From Lachnoclostridium sp. UBA3320 (GTDB lineage Bacteria > Bacillota > Clostridia > Lachnospirales > Lachnospiraceae), in contig DESG01000032.1 of NCBI GenBank assembly GCA_002361175.1, positions 1 to 11,716 on the forward strand: a stretch of 11,716 nucleotides of DNA, read 5' to 3'. The notes under the pieces were generated by a model. That model did no database searches and was not told where the DNA came from. It saw nothing but the letters and a program-made list of their open reading frames with translations. Within the stretch, counting starts at the first letter, position 1; every line of letters starts with the position of its first letter. This document shows, piece by piece, positions 1 to 7,680 of this stretch. Both the position numbers and the translations under genes were made by a program.

Positions 1-19
1 GCTTTTCTCATTTTTTCTA

Positions 20-49
20 TTGATAATACACTTTAATCTAGTGTATTAT
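20..49 (+). promoter_or_regulatory. mutS2 promoter overlapped by a palindrome
   Basis: A sigma-A-like promoter is visible: -35 TTGATA at 20-25 and -10 TATTAT at 44-49, each matching 5 of 6 consensus bases, with an 18-nt spacer. A perfect 9-bp inverted repeat, ATAATACAC (23-31) and GTGTATTAT (41-49) around a 9-nt centre, covers the spacer and the -10 box. There is no T-run directly after it, so it looks more like an operator than a terminator. Which protein would bind is unknown. The T-rich first bases of the window could be the tail of an upstream gene's terminator. Confidence 0.5.
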
Positions 50-87
50 ATCATATGGGATAATTTTTTATTTTTCAGGAGGTCATT

Positions 88-2478
88 ATGAATAAAAAAG
101 CTTTGCATACTTTAGAGTATGATAAAATTATAAAAAGACTTGAAGACTTTGCATTCTCGCCTGTTGGCAAAGAATCATGCCGTACTCTTCTTCCACACAG
201 TGATAGAGAGTGGATTGAAACTTCACAGCGTGAAACATCAGATGCACTTACACACATACTTACACAAGGTGAGATATCTTTTAATGGCATATCTGATATA
301 CGTACAAGTCTAAAGCGTCTGGAAATAGGTTCAATACTTGGAGCTGGTGAACTTCTCGCCATTTCAGCACTGCTTAATACGGCTGGACGAATTAAAAATT
401 ATTTTCGCCAGAGTCTTAATGAAAATGATGAAACTGGCGACTCACTAAATGAGAGATATATACTTATAGAGCCACTTTTTCCACTTATGCAGGAAATAAG
501 ACGCTGTATTCTTGCAGATGATGAAATTGCAGATGATGCAAGCCCTGGTCTTTCACATATCAGGCGCAAGCTTAAAGCCACAGGTGATAAAATTCATGAA
601 CAACTTGGCAATATATTAAATAGTGGAAGCCGCAGTATGCTTCAGGATGCCATTATCACTATGAGAAATGGCAGATACTGCCTTCCAGTAAAATCGGAAT
701 ACCGCACTTCATTTAGTGGGATGCTTCATGACCAGTCTTCTACAGGCTCTACGCTTTTTATAGAACCAGCATCTGTAGTGAAGTTAAATAATGAAATACG
801 TGAACTTGAGATAAAAGAACAACAAGAAATTGAAAAAATACTTGCAAGTTTAAGCAATCAGGCAGCAGAGCAATCTTTTTTTATCACACAGGATTTTAAT
901 GTGCTCTCAGAACTTGATTTTATATTTGCTAAGGCAATGCTTTCTAAAAATATGCGTGCCACTGAGCCTAAATTTCCAAAAGAAGGATATATTATGATTA
1001 AAAAAGGTCGCCATCCGCTTATAGACAGACAAAAAGCTGTGCCTATAGACTTAAATATAGGAAAAGATTTTTCACTGCTTGTTGTTACTGGACCTAATAC
1101 TGGCGGCAAAACAGTGTCTCTTAAAACTGTAGGGCTTTTTACACTTATGGGACAAGCAGGGCTTCACATTCCTGCTTTTGATGGCTCATCACTAAAGATA
1201 TTTAAAGAAGTATTCGCAGATATAGGCGATGAACAAAGCATTGAACAAAGTCTTAGTACATTTTCGTCGCATATGGTCAACACTGTTTCAATCCTTGACA
1301 ATGCTGATGAAGAAAGTCTTGTGCTATTTGACGAACTTGGTGCAGGTACTGACCCTGTAGAAGGTGCTGCCTTAGCAACTGCCATTCTTTCAAATCTTTG
1401 CAAACGTGGCTCTATAGTTATGGCAACTACACACTACAGCGAACTAAAATTATATGCGCTGCAAACACCTGGTGTAGAAAATGCCTGTTGTGAATTTGAT
1501 GTTACAACACTTCGTCCAACATACCGCCTTTTAATTGGTGTGCCAGGAAAAAGCAATGCATTTGCAATATCAAAAAGACTAGGTCTGTCTGACGATATAA
1601 TAGAAGATGCCAAAATGCATGTTTCATCTGATGCAAAACAGTTTGAAGATGTTATAAGCAGTCTTGAGCAGACTAGGTTACAGCTTGAAAAAGAGCGAAA
1701 TAAAGCTTCTGAAAGCAGAAAAGAAATATCAGTTCTTAAAAAAGAACTGTATGAAAAGACAGAAAAACTTGAAAACTCAAAAGAGCGCATATTGCAAAAT
1801 GCCAATACAGAAGCTGCAAGAATCCTTAATGAAGCCAAGGAATTTGCAGATGAAACCATACGCAAATATACTAAATGGGCACAAAGTGATACACATATAA
1901 GAGAAATGGAAGCTGAACGTGCTAATTTAAGGGATAAATTAAACGACAGGCAGGCTAAAGCTGCTATCCCAAAAAGCAGCTCAAAAACAAAAACCGTAAA
2001 AGCATCTGATATTATAATAGGCGCAGATGTAAAAATCCTATCACTTAATTTAACAGGAACAATAAGTACACTGCCAAATGATAAAGGTGATTTATTTGTG
2101 CAGACAGGACTGTTAAGGACTAAAGTTAATCTTAAAGATATTGAGCTTATTGAAACAACTAAAGACAAGACTAAGCCCGCCAAAGGCAGGAAAAATACTG
2201 GCAGCGGTAGTATAAGAATAGATAAAGCTGCATCTATTCACCAAGAAATAAATCTTATAGGCATGACAGTTGATGAAGCTATGCCTGTACTTGGCAAATA
2301 CTTAGATGATGCATACCTTGCACATATGGAACATGTTACAATTATACATGGTCGAGGCACAGGTGCGTTAAGAAATGCAGTACACAGTCACCTTAAACGC
2401 ACAAAATATGTAAAATCTTTCCGCTTGGGTGAATTTGGCGAAGGAGATATGGGTGTAACTGTGGTAGAATTTAAGTAA
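88..2478 (+). CDS. mutS2: MutS2 family protein (MutS-like ATPase with Smr domain)
   Basis: MutS2 is a cytosolic MutS homologue without the mismatch-recognition domain. In other bacteria it is tied to suppressing recombination or to rescuing collided ribosomes, and the exact role differs between species. The 796 residues match the family's usual length of about 780-800. An N-terminal helical core is followed by the ATPase, with Walker A GPNTGGKT (335-342), the STFSSHM segment (390-396) and Walker B LVLFDELGAGTDP (411-423). A charged coiled coil spans about 515-625, a KOW-like small domain about 638-690, and the C-terminal Smr domain about 718-796 with HGRGTGALR (754-762). The first Smr motif reads INLIG (721-725) where many members have LDLRG. 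AGGAGGT at 77-83, 4 nt before the ATG, fixes the start. It is first in an operon with the two-component genes, 15 nt upstream of the regulator. Confidence 0.96.
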   Translation: MNKKALHTLEYDKIIKRLEDFAFSPVGKESCRTLLPHSDREWIETSQRETSDALTHILTQGEISFNGISDIRTSLKRLEIGSILGAGELLAISALLNTAGRIKNYFRQSLNENDETGDSLNERYILIEPLFPLMQEIRRCILADDEIADDASPGLSHIRRKLKATGDKIHEQLGNILNSGSRSMLQDAIITMRNGRYCLPVKSEYRTSFSGMLHDQSSTGSTLFIEPASVVKLNNEIRELEIKEQQEIEKILASLSNQAAEQSFFITQDFNVLSELDFIFAKAMLSKNMRATEPKFPKEGYIMIKKGRHPLIDRQKAVPIDLNIGKDFSLLVVTGPNTGGKTVSLKTVGLFTLMGQAGLHIPAFDGSSLKIFKEVFADIGDEQSIEQSLSTFSSHMVNTVSILDNADEESLVLFDELGAGTDPVEGAALATAILSNLCKRGSIVMATTHYSELKLYALQTPGVENACCEFDVTTLRPTYRLLIGVPGKSNAFAISKRLGLSDDIIEDAKMHVSSDAKQFEDVISSLEQTRLQLEKERNKASESRKEISVLKKELYEKTEKLENSKERILQNANTEAARILNEAKEFADETIRKYTKWAQSDTHIREMEAERANLRDKLNDRQAKAAIPKSSSKTKTVKASDIIIGADVKILSLNLTGTISTLPNDKGDLFVQTGLLRTKVNLKDIELIETTKDKTKPAKGRKNTGSGSIRIDKAASIHQEINLIGMTVDEAMPVLGKYLDDAYLAHMEHVTIIHGRGTGALRNAVHSHLKRTKYVKSFRLGEFGEGDMGVTVVEFK

Positions 2479-2493
2479 GAAAGGAAATTTAGT

Positions 2494-3204
2494 ATGTTAG
2501 AGAAACAAAAAATCCTAATAGTTGACGATGATGAAAACATTGCAGAGCTTATATCTCTCTATCTTATAAAAGAGTGTTTTGACACCAAGATAACAAATGA
2601 CGGTGAAGAGGCTATTGCGGCAGTTAAAACATATATGCCTAATTTGGTATTGCTTGATATTATGCTGCCTGGTATTGATGGTTACGAAGTGTTAAGAAAT
2701 ATTAGAAAATCTTCTTCACTTCCAGTAATTTTGCTATCTGCAAAAGGTGAAACATTTGACAAAGTGCTAGGACTTGAACTAGGCGCTGACGATTATATAA
2801 TGAAACCATTTGATTCTAAAGAAATGGTTGCAAGGGTTAAAGCGGTATTAAGACGTTTTTCACATGAAAAAAGTATTCCACAAACAGATGAACTTCCAAA
2901 AGAATGCGTATCTTTTCCAGATTTAATAATTAACCAGACAGATTATTCTGTGACATATCATAACCAGAAAATTGAGATGCCTCCTAAAGAACTAGAGCTT
3001 TTATATTTCCTTGCATCACACACTAACCAAGTGTTTACAAGAGAACAAATTTTAGACCACATCTGGAGTTATGACTATATTGGAGATACCCGCACTGTAG
3101 ATGTCCATATAAAAAGACTGCGTGAAAAATTTAAAAACCATCCTGAATGGGAGATAAAAACTGTTTGGGGTATTGGCTATAAATTTGATTATCATGGAAA
3201 ATAG
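2494..3204 (+). CDS. OmpR/PhoB-family response regulator
   Basis: This is a DNA-binding response regulator, the cytosolic output of the kinase encoded next to it. The 236 residues are typical of the family. The receiver domain (about 5-120) has the acidic pocket D11/D12, the phospho-acceptor D55 in LVLLDIMLPG, the switch residue S82 and the conserved K104 in IMKPF. A winged-helix output domain (about 136-232) has the usual recognition-helix end, TRTVDVHIKRLREKF, followed by the WGIGYKF hairpin. AAAGGA lies 8 nt before the ATG. The gene starts 15 nt after mutS2 and the kinase starts 9 nt after its stop, so all three probably share one transcript. The stimulus and target genes cannot be read from the sequence. 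The domain order is general to the family and does not allow a firm name such as WalR or PhoP. Confidence 0.95.
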   Translation: MLEKQKILIVDDDENIAELISLYLIKECFDTKITNDGEEAIAAVKTYMPNLVLLDIMLPGIDGYEVLRNIRKSSSLPVILLSAKGETFDKVLGLELGADDYIMKPFDSKEMVARVKAVLRRFSHEKSIPQTDELPKECVSFPDLIINQTDYSVTYHNQKIEMPPKELELLYFLASHTNQVFTREQILDHIWSYDYIGDTRTVDVHIKRLREKFKNHPEWEIKTVWGIGYKFDYHGK

Positions 3205-3213
3205 AATTAACTG

Positions 3214-4629
3214 ATGAAGATTTCACTCAGAAAAAGATTTTTTTTATCATATGTATTTTTCGTAATAACAATTTTTGTTCTCTTAAATACATATGGACAA
3301 TCACGCATATATAAAAAACTTATAATGGACACAGAAACGTCACTATACAATGAAGCTGTCATTATCTCAAGAGAATATCTTACTGGTGGAAGTTTTTTAA
3401 GTACATCAAGTACATCTTTTCCTGTACTTAGACGGCATTTTTCAGTACTGCACGAATCCACAGGCATACAAATTCTTCTGGTAAAGCCAGACAGTGAGAT
3501 ATTAGTAGATTCTAACACTACAGGCAGTTATGAGGGAGAACGTCTAAATAATTATGATAAGTTATTTCTTTCAAATCGAACAGTGACAGAAACAGATATA
3601 AATAATATGCTTAAAGAAAAATGCATGGCAGTTATTTACCCTGTAACTATGTCTATGGAAACAATAGCTTATGTTGTGCTTTTAAAGCCACTCGCTCCGA
3701 TAAAAGCCAATGCATTACAATATCTAGACACAATGATACTGTGCTTTATTATACTTGCATCTCTGCTTATATTTGTAATTGTTTACTTGTATATTCAAAC
3801 TGCCATACCTATAAATGTAATGACAAGGGCTGCTAAAAAATATGCTGCTGGACAGTTTGATTACCCTATGGCAGATTTTCCCGGCAAAGACCAGTCAGAA
3901 CTTGCAAGCGCAATCAGATATATGGCAGACAAAATGTCTGATATGGACGATTACCAAAGTAAATTTATAGCCAATGTATCACATGATTTTCGCTCACCAC
4001 TGACGTCTATAAAAGGCTATACAGAGGCAATGCTTGATGGTACAATTCCACCCGAAATGCAAAAAAAGTATCTGGATATAATACTTTTTGAAACAGAGCG
4101 TCTTACAAAACTTACCACAAGTCTTCTTACACTTAACCAATTTGAAACTGGCAAATCACCTATGGATATGACTGTATTTGATTTAAATTATGAGATAAAA
4201 CGGTGTTCAGCAGCTTTTGAACAAAGATGCACTGAAAAACAGATATCACTAGAACTTACATTTGACAGAAAAGAACTTATGGTATGGGCTGATACCAGCA
4301 AAATAGAGTTAGTTATACAAAATCTTCTTGACAATGCAGTTAAATTTAGTCACCACAATTCAGTTATAGAAATACACACCACTGAAAAAAACAAAAAAAT
4401 TTTTGTATCTGTCAAAGACCATGGCATAGGTATACCAAAAGACAGCATAAATAAAGTGTGGGACAGGTTTTATAAAACAGATAACTCCCGTGGCAAAGAT
4501 AAAAAAGGAACAGGTCTGGGACTTTCAATTACAAAAGAAATAATAGAAGCACATGGAGAAAATATCAATGTAATAAGTACAGAAGGGGCTGGCACAGAAT
4601 TTATCTTTTCGCTGCCAGCCGCACCATAA
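3214..4629 (+). CDS. HAMP-domain sensor histidine kinase
   Basis: This is a membrane sensor kinase, the likely partner of the response regulator just upstream. Of its 471 residues, transmembrane segment 1 is about 9-27, an extracytoplasmic sensor region about 30-170, transmembrane segment 2 about 172-194 and HAMP about 193-246. The dimerisation/phospho-acceptor motif NVSHDFRSP carries His257. The ATPase domain shows the N box around NLLDNAVKF (370-378), the D box DHGIGIP (402-408), the F box WDRFYKTD (416-423) and the G box GTGLGLSI (432-439), so all catalytic motifs are intact. The sensor region has no recognisable ligand fold by eye. The ribosome binding site is weak (GGAAAA well upstream), which suggests translation is coupled to the regulator. 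Its stop codon lies inside the stem of the downstream terminator. Confidence 0.95.
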   Translation: MKISLRKRFFLSYVFFVITIFVLLNTYGQSRIYKKLIMDTETSLYNEAVIISREYLTGGSFLSTSSTSFPVLRRHFSVLHESTGIQILLVKPDSEILVDSNTTGSYEGERLNNYDKLFLSNRTVTETDINNMLKEKCMAVIYPVTMSMETIAYVVLLKPLAPIKANALQYLDTMILCFIILASLLIFVIVYLYIQTAIPINVMTRAAKKYAAGQFDYPMADFPGKDQSELASAIRYMADKMSDMDDYQSKFIANVSHDFRSPLTSIKGYTEAMLDGTIPPEMQKKYLDIILFETERLTKLTTSLLTLNQFETGKSPMDMTVFDLNYEIKRCSAAFEQRCTEKQISLELTFDRKELMVWADTSKIELVIQNLLDNAVKFSHHNSVIEIHTTEKNKKIFVSVKDHGIGIPKDSINKVWDRFYKTDNSRGKDKKGTGLGLSITKEIIEAHGENINVISTEGAGTEFIFSLPAAP

Positions 4630-4663
4630 AAAGCTGGCGTCCGGGACTACGCCAGCTTTTTAT
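4626..4663. terminator. Bidirectional intrinsic terminator
   Basis: A 14-bp perfect stem (4626-4639 with 4650-4663) has the GC core GCTGGCG/CGCCAGC and a 10-nt loop, with an A-run on the left arm and a T-run on the right. It can terminate transcription on both strands: the mutS2/two-component operon from the left and folT from the right. The kinase stop TAA (4627-4629) lies in the left arm, and the folT stop TGA (4665-4663) begins at the edge of the right arm. Confidence 0.93.
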
Positions 4664-5280
4664 CAGCTTAATACAGGATTATCAAAAATTGTCTTAATCC
4701 TCTTAAATAAGACTTCCTGTAATATTGGTATCATAACTATTTCAACCATAAACATCAAGCACGCCTGTGGCAGTCTCACCTGTAATATCCCCATATAAGG
4801 GCTTCCGTATAAAAGCGAAATCCAATACCCATTAAGCAACATACTAAATATAAAATTATTTATGGCAGCGGCGCATATTACCCTTGTAAACGTAACTTTT
4901 TTATGGAAAAATATTCCCCACACAACACCTGTAATAAGTGCTGTAAGTGTAAGTCCTGGAAAGTAAGGTCCTGTTGGAAATATTATAGTTCCAAGGAAAT
5001 CAGCTAAAGCTCCTACTATTCCAGCTTCTGCAGAGCCTAGTAAGATGGCAGTTATCACAAGCGGCAAAAATCCAAAACTAATTTTTAAATTCCATGTTTG
5101 AATTGAAAGAAATCTTGAAAATGTTATTTGAAGTGCTATCATGAGTCCCATCAATACAATACTTCTAATTGAAATTTTCTTTTTTCGTGCTAGTACACAA
5201 AAAATAACAAGAATTACTACTGATACAAGTATGTACCTTGAAATATCACTTGCAAATATAGTTTTAATTAATTCTAACAT
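4663..5280 (-). CDS. folT: Folate-family ECF transporter S component
   Basis: FolT is the membrane substrate-binding subunit of an energy-coupling-factor importer for folates. It works with a shared EcfA/EcfA'/EcfT module, which is not encoded here. The 205-residue protein is almost wholly hydrophobic with about six or seven membrane segments. The folate-type signature appears as ISFGFLPL (67-74), the small-residue helix AGIVGALADFLG (86-97) and FPTGPYFPG (101-109). The N-terminus has an extra membrane segment (about 12-31) before the usual first helix, so it is longer than the usual 165-180 residues. AAAGGA, 8 nt before the ATG, supports this start. An upstream ATG, 7 nt earlier, is out of frame. 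The THF riboswitch in the leader supports the folate assignment independently. It ends in the shared bidirectional terminator. Confidence 0.9.
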   Translation of the reverse strand: MLELIKTIFASDISRYILVSVVILVIFCVLARKKKISIRSIVLMGLMIALQITFSRFLSIQTWNLKISFGFLPLVITAILLGSAEAGIVGALADFLGTIIFPTGPYFPGLTLTALITGVVWGIFFHKKVTFTRVICAAAINNFIFSMLLNGYWISLLYGSPYMGILQVRLPQACLMFMVEIVMIPILQEVLFKRIKTIFDNPVLS

Positions 5281-5314
5281 ACTCCATGTCCTTTCTTAAG
5301 TCAATGGAACAGAA

Positions 5315-5366
5315 GAAGAAAGAAAATAAGCACTCAAAGTAGTCCATCCCGGAAATGAGTGCTTAT
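5315..5366 (-). terminator. Riboswitch expression-platform terminator before folT
   Basis: On the minus strand an 11-bp perfect stem, ATAAGCACTCA with TGAGTGCTTAT (5366-5356 with 5336-5326), closes a 19-nt loop. A T-rich run, TTTTCTTTCTT, follows at about 5325-5315. It sits between the riboswitch aptamer and the folT ribosome binding site, so it is best read as the attenuator that the riboswitch controls. Its loop contains the bases GGATGGACTA (5349-5340), which can pair with the aptamer. Confidence 0.85.
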
Positions 5367-5380
5367 ATCAATCGTTTCTT

Positions 5381-5473
5381 ACAGCGGATGCGGAGCCACA
5401 CCGCAAGACTAAGCTTTTCGTCCAAAGGCAACTTCCCATCCTTTGGCACTTAACGCATGGCATCCTACTCTGT
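5381..5473 (-). promoter_or_regulatory. Tetrahydrofolate (THF) riboswitch aptamer
   Basis: The minus-strand RNA matches the THF riboswitch class element by element. The closing stem is ACAG/CUGU at the ends. The conserved 5' segment GAGUAGGAUG is followed by GCGUUAAGUG. A 7-bp stem CCAAAGG/CCUUUGG (5446-5440 with 5428-5422) carries the loop AUGGGAAGUUG. Then come ACGAAAAGC, the GCGGUG segment and the 3' conserved GCAUCCGCU. The order, spacing and loop agree with the known folate-uptake and folE leaders of Firmicutes. The gene downstream is a folate-type ECF S component, as expected. Ligand binding probably promotes the terminator at 5315-5366 and so lowers FolT synthesis when reduced folates are plentiful. 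The aptamer call is strong; the switching direction is inferred from the class. Confidence 0.93.
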
Positions 5474-5476
5474 TCA

Positions 5477-5504
5477 TTTATATTATTTAATTTTGCGATG
5501 TCTT
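5477..5504 (-). promoter_or_regulatory. Candidate folT leader promoter
   Basis: On the minus strand -10 TATAAA (5482-5477) lies 16 nt after a weak -35, AAGACA (5504-5499). The predicted start falls at the first bases of the riboswitch aptamer, which fits well. No terminator was seen between trmL and this point, so the leader may also be reached by read-through from the upstream operon. Confidence 0.4.
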
Positions 5505-5506
5505 TT

Positions 5507-6010
5507 TTACTGTTTCCAGCTTAAACGATGCAGCTTGCCTTTAAGCTGCATACCAGCAAAGGCATTTTGCCTCAATGCTTCATATAATACAATAGCAACA
5601 GAATTTGACAAATTTAAAGAACGAATATTTCTGTTCATTGGTATTCTTATGGCAGTTTCCTGTGAATTTACAAGTATTTCTTCTGGTATACCAGCGCTTT
5701 CTTTACCAAACATTATATAGCACCCAGATTCATAGTTTACATCTGTATAGTCTTTTTTTGCCTTAGTAGTTGCCATATACATTTTTTCTGCTGCCGCAGG
5801 ATTTTTTATAAGAAAATCACTATAACAGTCGTAAATTTCTACATCTAAATCATTCCAATAGTCAAGCCCTGCTCGTTTTATCATTTTGTCATTTACTCTA
5901 AACCCCATAGGTTCTATAAGATGGAGCTTTGCACCCGCTGCGCAGCATGTACGCCCTATATTGCCAGTGTTTGCAGGCATTTCAGGTTCAAGAAGTACAA
6001 TATTTATCAT
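5507..6010 (-). CDS. trmL: tRNA (cytidine(34)-2'-O)-methyltransferase
   Basis: TrmL is a small SPOUT methyltransferase that uses S-adenosylmethionine to 2'-O-methylate the wobble nucleotide of certain leucine tRNAs. It acts as a cytosolic dimer. The 167 residues match the single-domain form. Motif 1 is NTGNIGRTC (14-22) after the start MINIVLLEPEMPAN, motif 2 is MFGKESAGIP (100-109), and motif 3 is IRIPMNRNIRSLNLSNSVAI (121-140), which forms the knotted cofactor site. The ATG directly follows the aminotransferase stop (TAA-ATG), and AGGAAAT inside the end of that gene serves as its ribosome binding site, so translation is probably coupled. It is the last gene of the minus-strand cluster. Older annotations call this family CspR or YibK. 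Confidence 0.93.
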   Translation of the reverse strand: MINIVLLEPEMPANTGNIGRTCCAAGAKLHLIEPMGFRVNDKMIKRAGLDYWNDLDVEIYDCYSDFLIKNPAAAEKMYMATTKAKKDYTDVNYESGCYIMFGKESAGIPEEILVNSQETAIRIPMNRNIRSLNLSNSVAIVLYEALRQNAFAGMQLKGKLHRLSWKQ

Positions 6011-7174
6011 TTATTTCCTATGCCTCTCAATAAAATGTTTCATACGCTCCAATGCATTCTTCAAATCTTCTATTGAATACGCATAAGATATTCTCAAAAA
6101 GCCTTCACCACAATTTCCAAATGCTGTACCAGGTACTACCGCAAGCTTTTCTTCATTAAGAAGAGTTTGGGCAAAATCTTCTGATGACATACCAAATTCT
6201 TTAATACTTGGAAATACATAGAAAGCGCCAAACGGCTCAAAGCATTTAAAACCCATATCACGAAGTGCTTTTATAAGGAATTTCCTGCGCCTGTCATAGG
6301 CATTTCTCATGTTTTTTACATCTTCATCCCCATTGCGAAGTGCATCAACTGCTGCATACTGACTTGTTGTTGGAGCACACATTATAGCAAATTGGTGTAT
6401 TTTAAGCATCTGGTCTATTATAAGCTTAGGTCCACATGCATATCCAAGCCGCCACCCAGTCATTGCATATGACTTTGAGAAACCATTTATAACAATAGTC
6501 CTTTCTCTCATATTTGGAAATGACGCAATAGATACATGGTTAGTGCCGTATGTAAGCTCTGAATATATTTCATCTGATATTACAAATAAGTCATGCTCTA
6601 ATACAAACTCTGCAATCTCTGTTAAATCCTCTTTTGTCATAATAGCACCTGTAGGATTATTAGGAAATGGCATAACAAGAATCTTTGTTTTGTCTGTAAC
6701 AACTGATTCTAGCTGTTCCCTTTTAAGCTTAAATTCATTCTCTTCTTTAAGCTCTACAATTACAGGCACACCATCAGCAAGAATTACACAAGGCTCATAA
6801 GAAACATAGCATGGCTGTGGGATTATAACCTCATCACCACTGTCAAGCATTGCTCTAAGTGCTCCATCTATAGCCTCGCTCCCACCTACTGTCACATATA
6901 TTTCGCCATTAGGGTTGTATAAAAGCTCAAAACGTCTTTTCATATATCTTGCTATCTCTTCTTTAAGCTCTTTAAGACCAGCATTTGAAGTATAAAAAGT
7001 CCTCCCTTTTTCAAGAGAATATATACCCTCTTCTCTTATATGCCATGGAGTGTCAAAGTCAGGTTCACCAACGCCAAGGGATATCGCATCTTTCATCTCA
7101 CTTACTATATCAAAAAACTTTCTTATTCCTGAAGGCTGTATCTGTACTATTTTTTCTGATAATGGGTTTCTCAT
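6011..7174 (-). CDS. PLP-dependent class I/II aminotransferase
   Basis: This is a cytosolic fold-type I aminotransferase of the AspC/PatA-like group, 387 residues, full length. Visible features are the N-terminal ISLGVGEPDFDTP (31-43), the tyrosine-bearing YTSNAGLKELKEEIA (61-75), PNNPTG (171-176), the cofactor-binding aspartate in SDEIYSELTYG (D201), the Schiff-base lysine K234 in GFSKSYAMTGWRLGY, and the substrate-carboxylate arginine R361 in FLRISYA. Catalytic residues are intact. The amino donor cannot be told from sequence; aspartate, aromatic amino acids or N-acetyl-diaminopimelate are possible. Its ATG overlaps the stop of the Lrp-type regulator (ATGA), so the two are translationally coupled, which suggests this enzyme is part of that regulator's response. 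trmL follows without a gap. Confidence 0.93.
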   Translation of the reverse strand: MRNPLSEKIVQIQPSGIRKFFDIVSEMKDAISLGVGEPDFDTPWHIREEGIYSLEKGRTFYTSNAGLKELKEEIARYMKRRFELLYNPNGEIYVTVGGSEAIDGALRAMLDSGDEVIIPQPCYVSYEPCVILADGVPVIVELKEENEFKLKREQLESVVTDKTKILVMPFPNNPTGAIMTKEDLTEIAEFVLEHDLFVISDEIYSELTYGTNHVSIASFPNMRERTIVINGFSKSYAMTGWRLGYACGPKLIIDQMLKIHQFAIMCAPTTSQYAAVDALRNGDEDVKNMRNAYDRRRKFLIKALRDMGFKCFEPFGAFYVFPSIKEFGMSSEDFAQTLLNEEKLAVVPGTAFGNCGEGFLRISYAYSIEDLKNALERMKHFIERHRK

Positions 7175-7671
7175 GGTGTCACAAGCATCCTTTCTTTGTC
7201 ATCATGTTCTTTTTCCATTATGATTCCATGCTCTTTATATTTTTTCATAACAAAATATGTTGCTGTACTGTTGACATATTCAAGCGTTGAAAGTTTCTCT
7301 GATACAAACATTGCAACTTCTTTCATACTTCTGCCCTGTATTATTACAGTAAGGTCAAAATCTCCCGACATAAGGTACACGCTTTCCACTTCTTCAAATT
7401 TATAAATGCGTTCTGCTACCTTGTTAAATCCCATATCACGCTGTGGGGTTACGTTTACCTCAATAAGTGCTGTCACCATTTCATTATCTGTATTGTCCCA
7501 ATTAATAAGTGCAGGATAACCGCAGATAATTTTGTTATCTTCCATTGATTTAATTTCATTCTCTATAGTTTTTTCATCAGTTCCTAACATAGCAGCCAAA
7601 TCTTCTGAAGAAAATCGACTGTTTTTACCTATTACGTCTAAAATGCCTTTATCTATAACTTCTTTATTCAT
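7171..7671 (-). CDS. Lrp/AsnC-family transcriptional regulator
   Basis: This is a DNA-binding regulator whose family senses amino acids or related small molecules and assembles into multimers. The 166 residues comprise an N-terminal winged helix-turn-helix (about 5-55, with FSSEDLAAMLGTDEKTIENEI) and a C-terminal ligand/oligomerisation domain of the RAM type (about 65-145) with MSGDFDLTVIIQG (101-113). A short charged tail follows. GGGAGA overlaps the stop of the preceding gene, 9 nt upstream, and supports the ATG. The 4-nt overlap with the aminotransferase start is a common Lrp-aminotransferase pairing, so local control of that gene or of the whole cluster is likely. The ligand cannot be stated. 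Confidence 0.93.
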   Translation of the reverse strand: MNKEVIDKGILDVIGKNSRFSSEDLAAMLGTDEKTIENEIKSMEDNKIICGYPALINWDNTDNEMVTALIEVNVTPQRDMGFNKVAERIYKFEEVESVYLMSGDFDLTVIIQGRSMKEVAMFVSEKLSTLEYVNSTATYFVMKKYKEHGIIMEKEHDDKERMLVTP

Positions 7672-7680
7672 ATATTCTCC

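Noticed and set aside
1434..2183. A 249-codon open frame antisense to mutS2
   Set aside because: It lies wholly opposite the mutS2 coiled-coil and ATPase region, has no ribosome binding site and a composition typical of a reverse-strand shadow.
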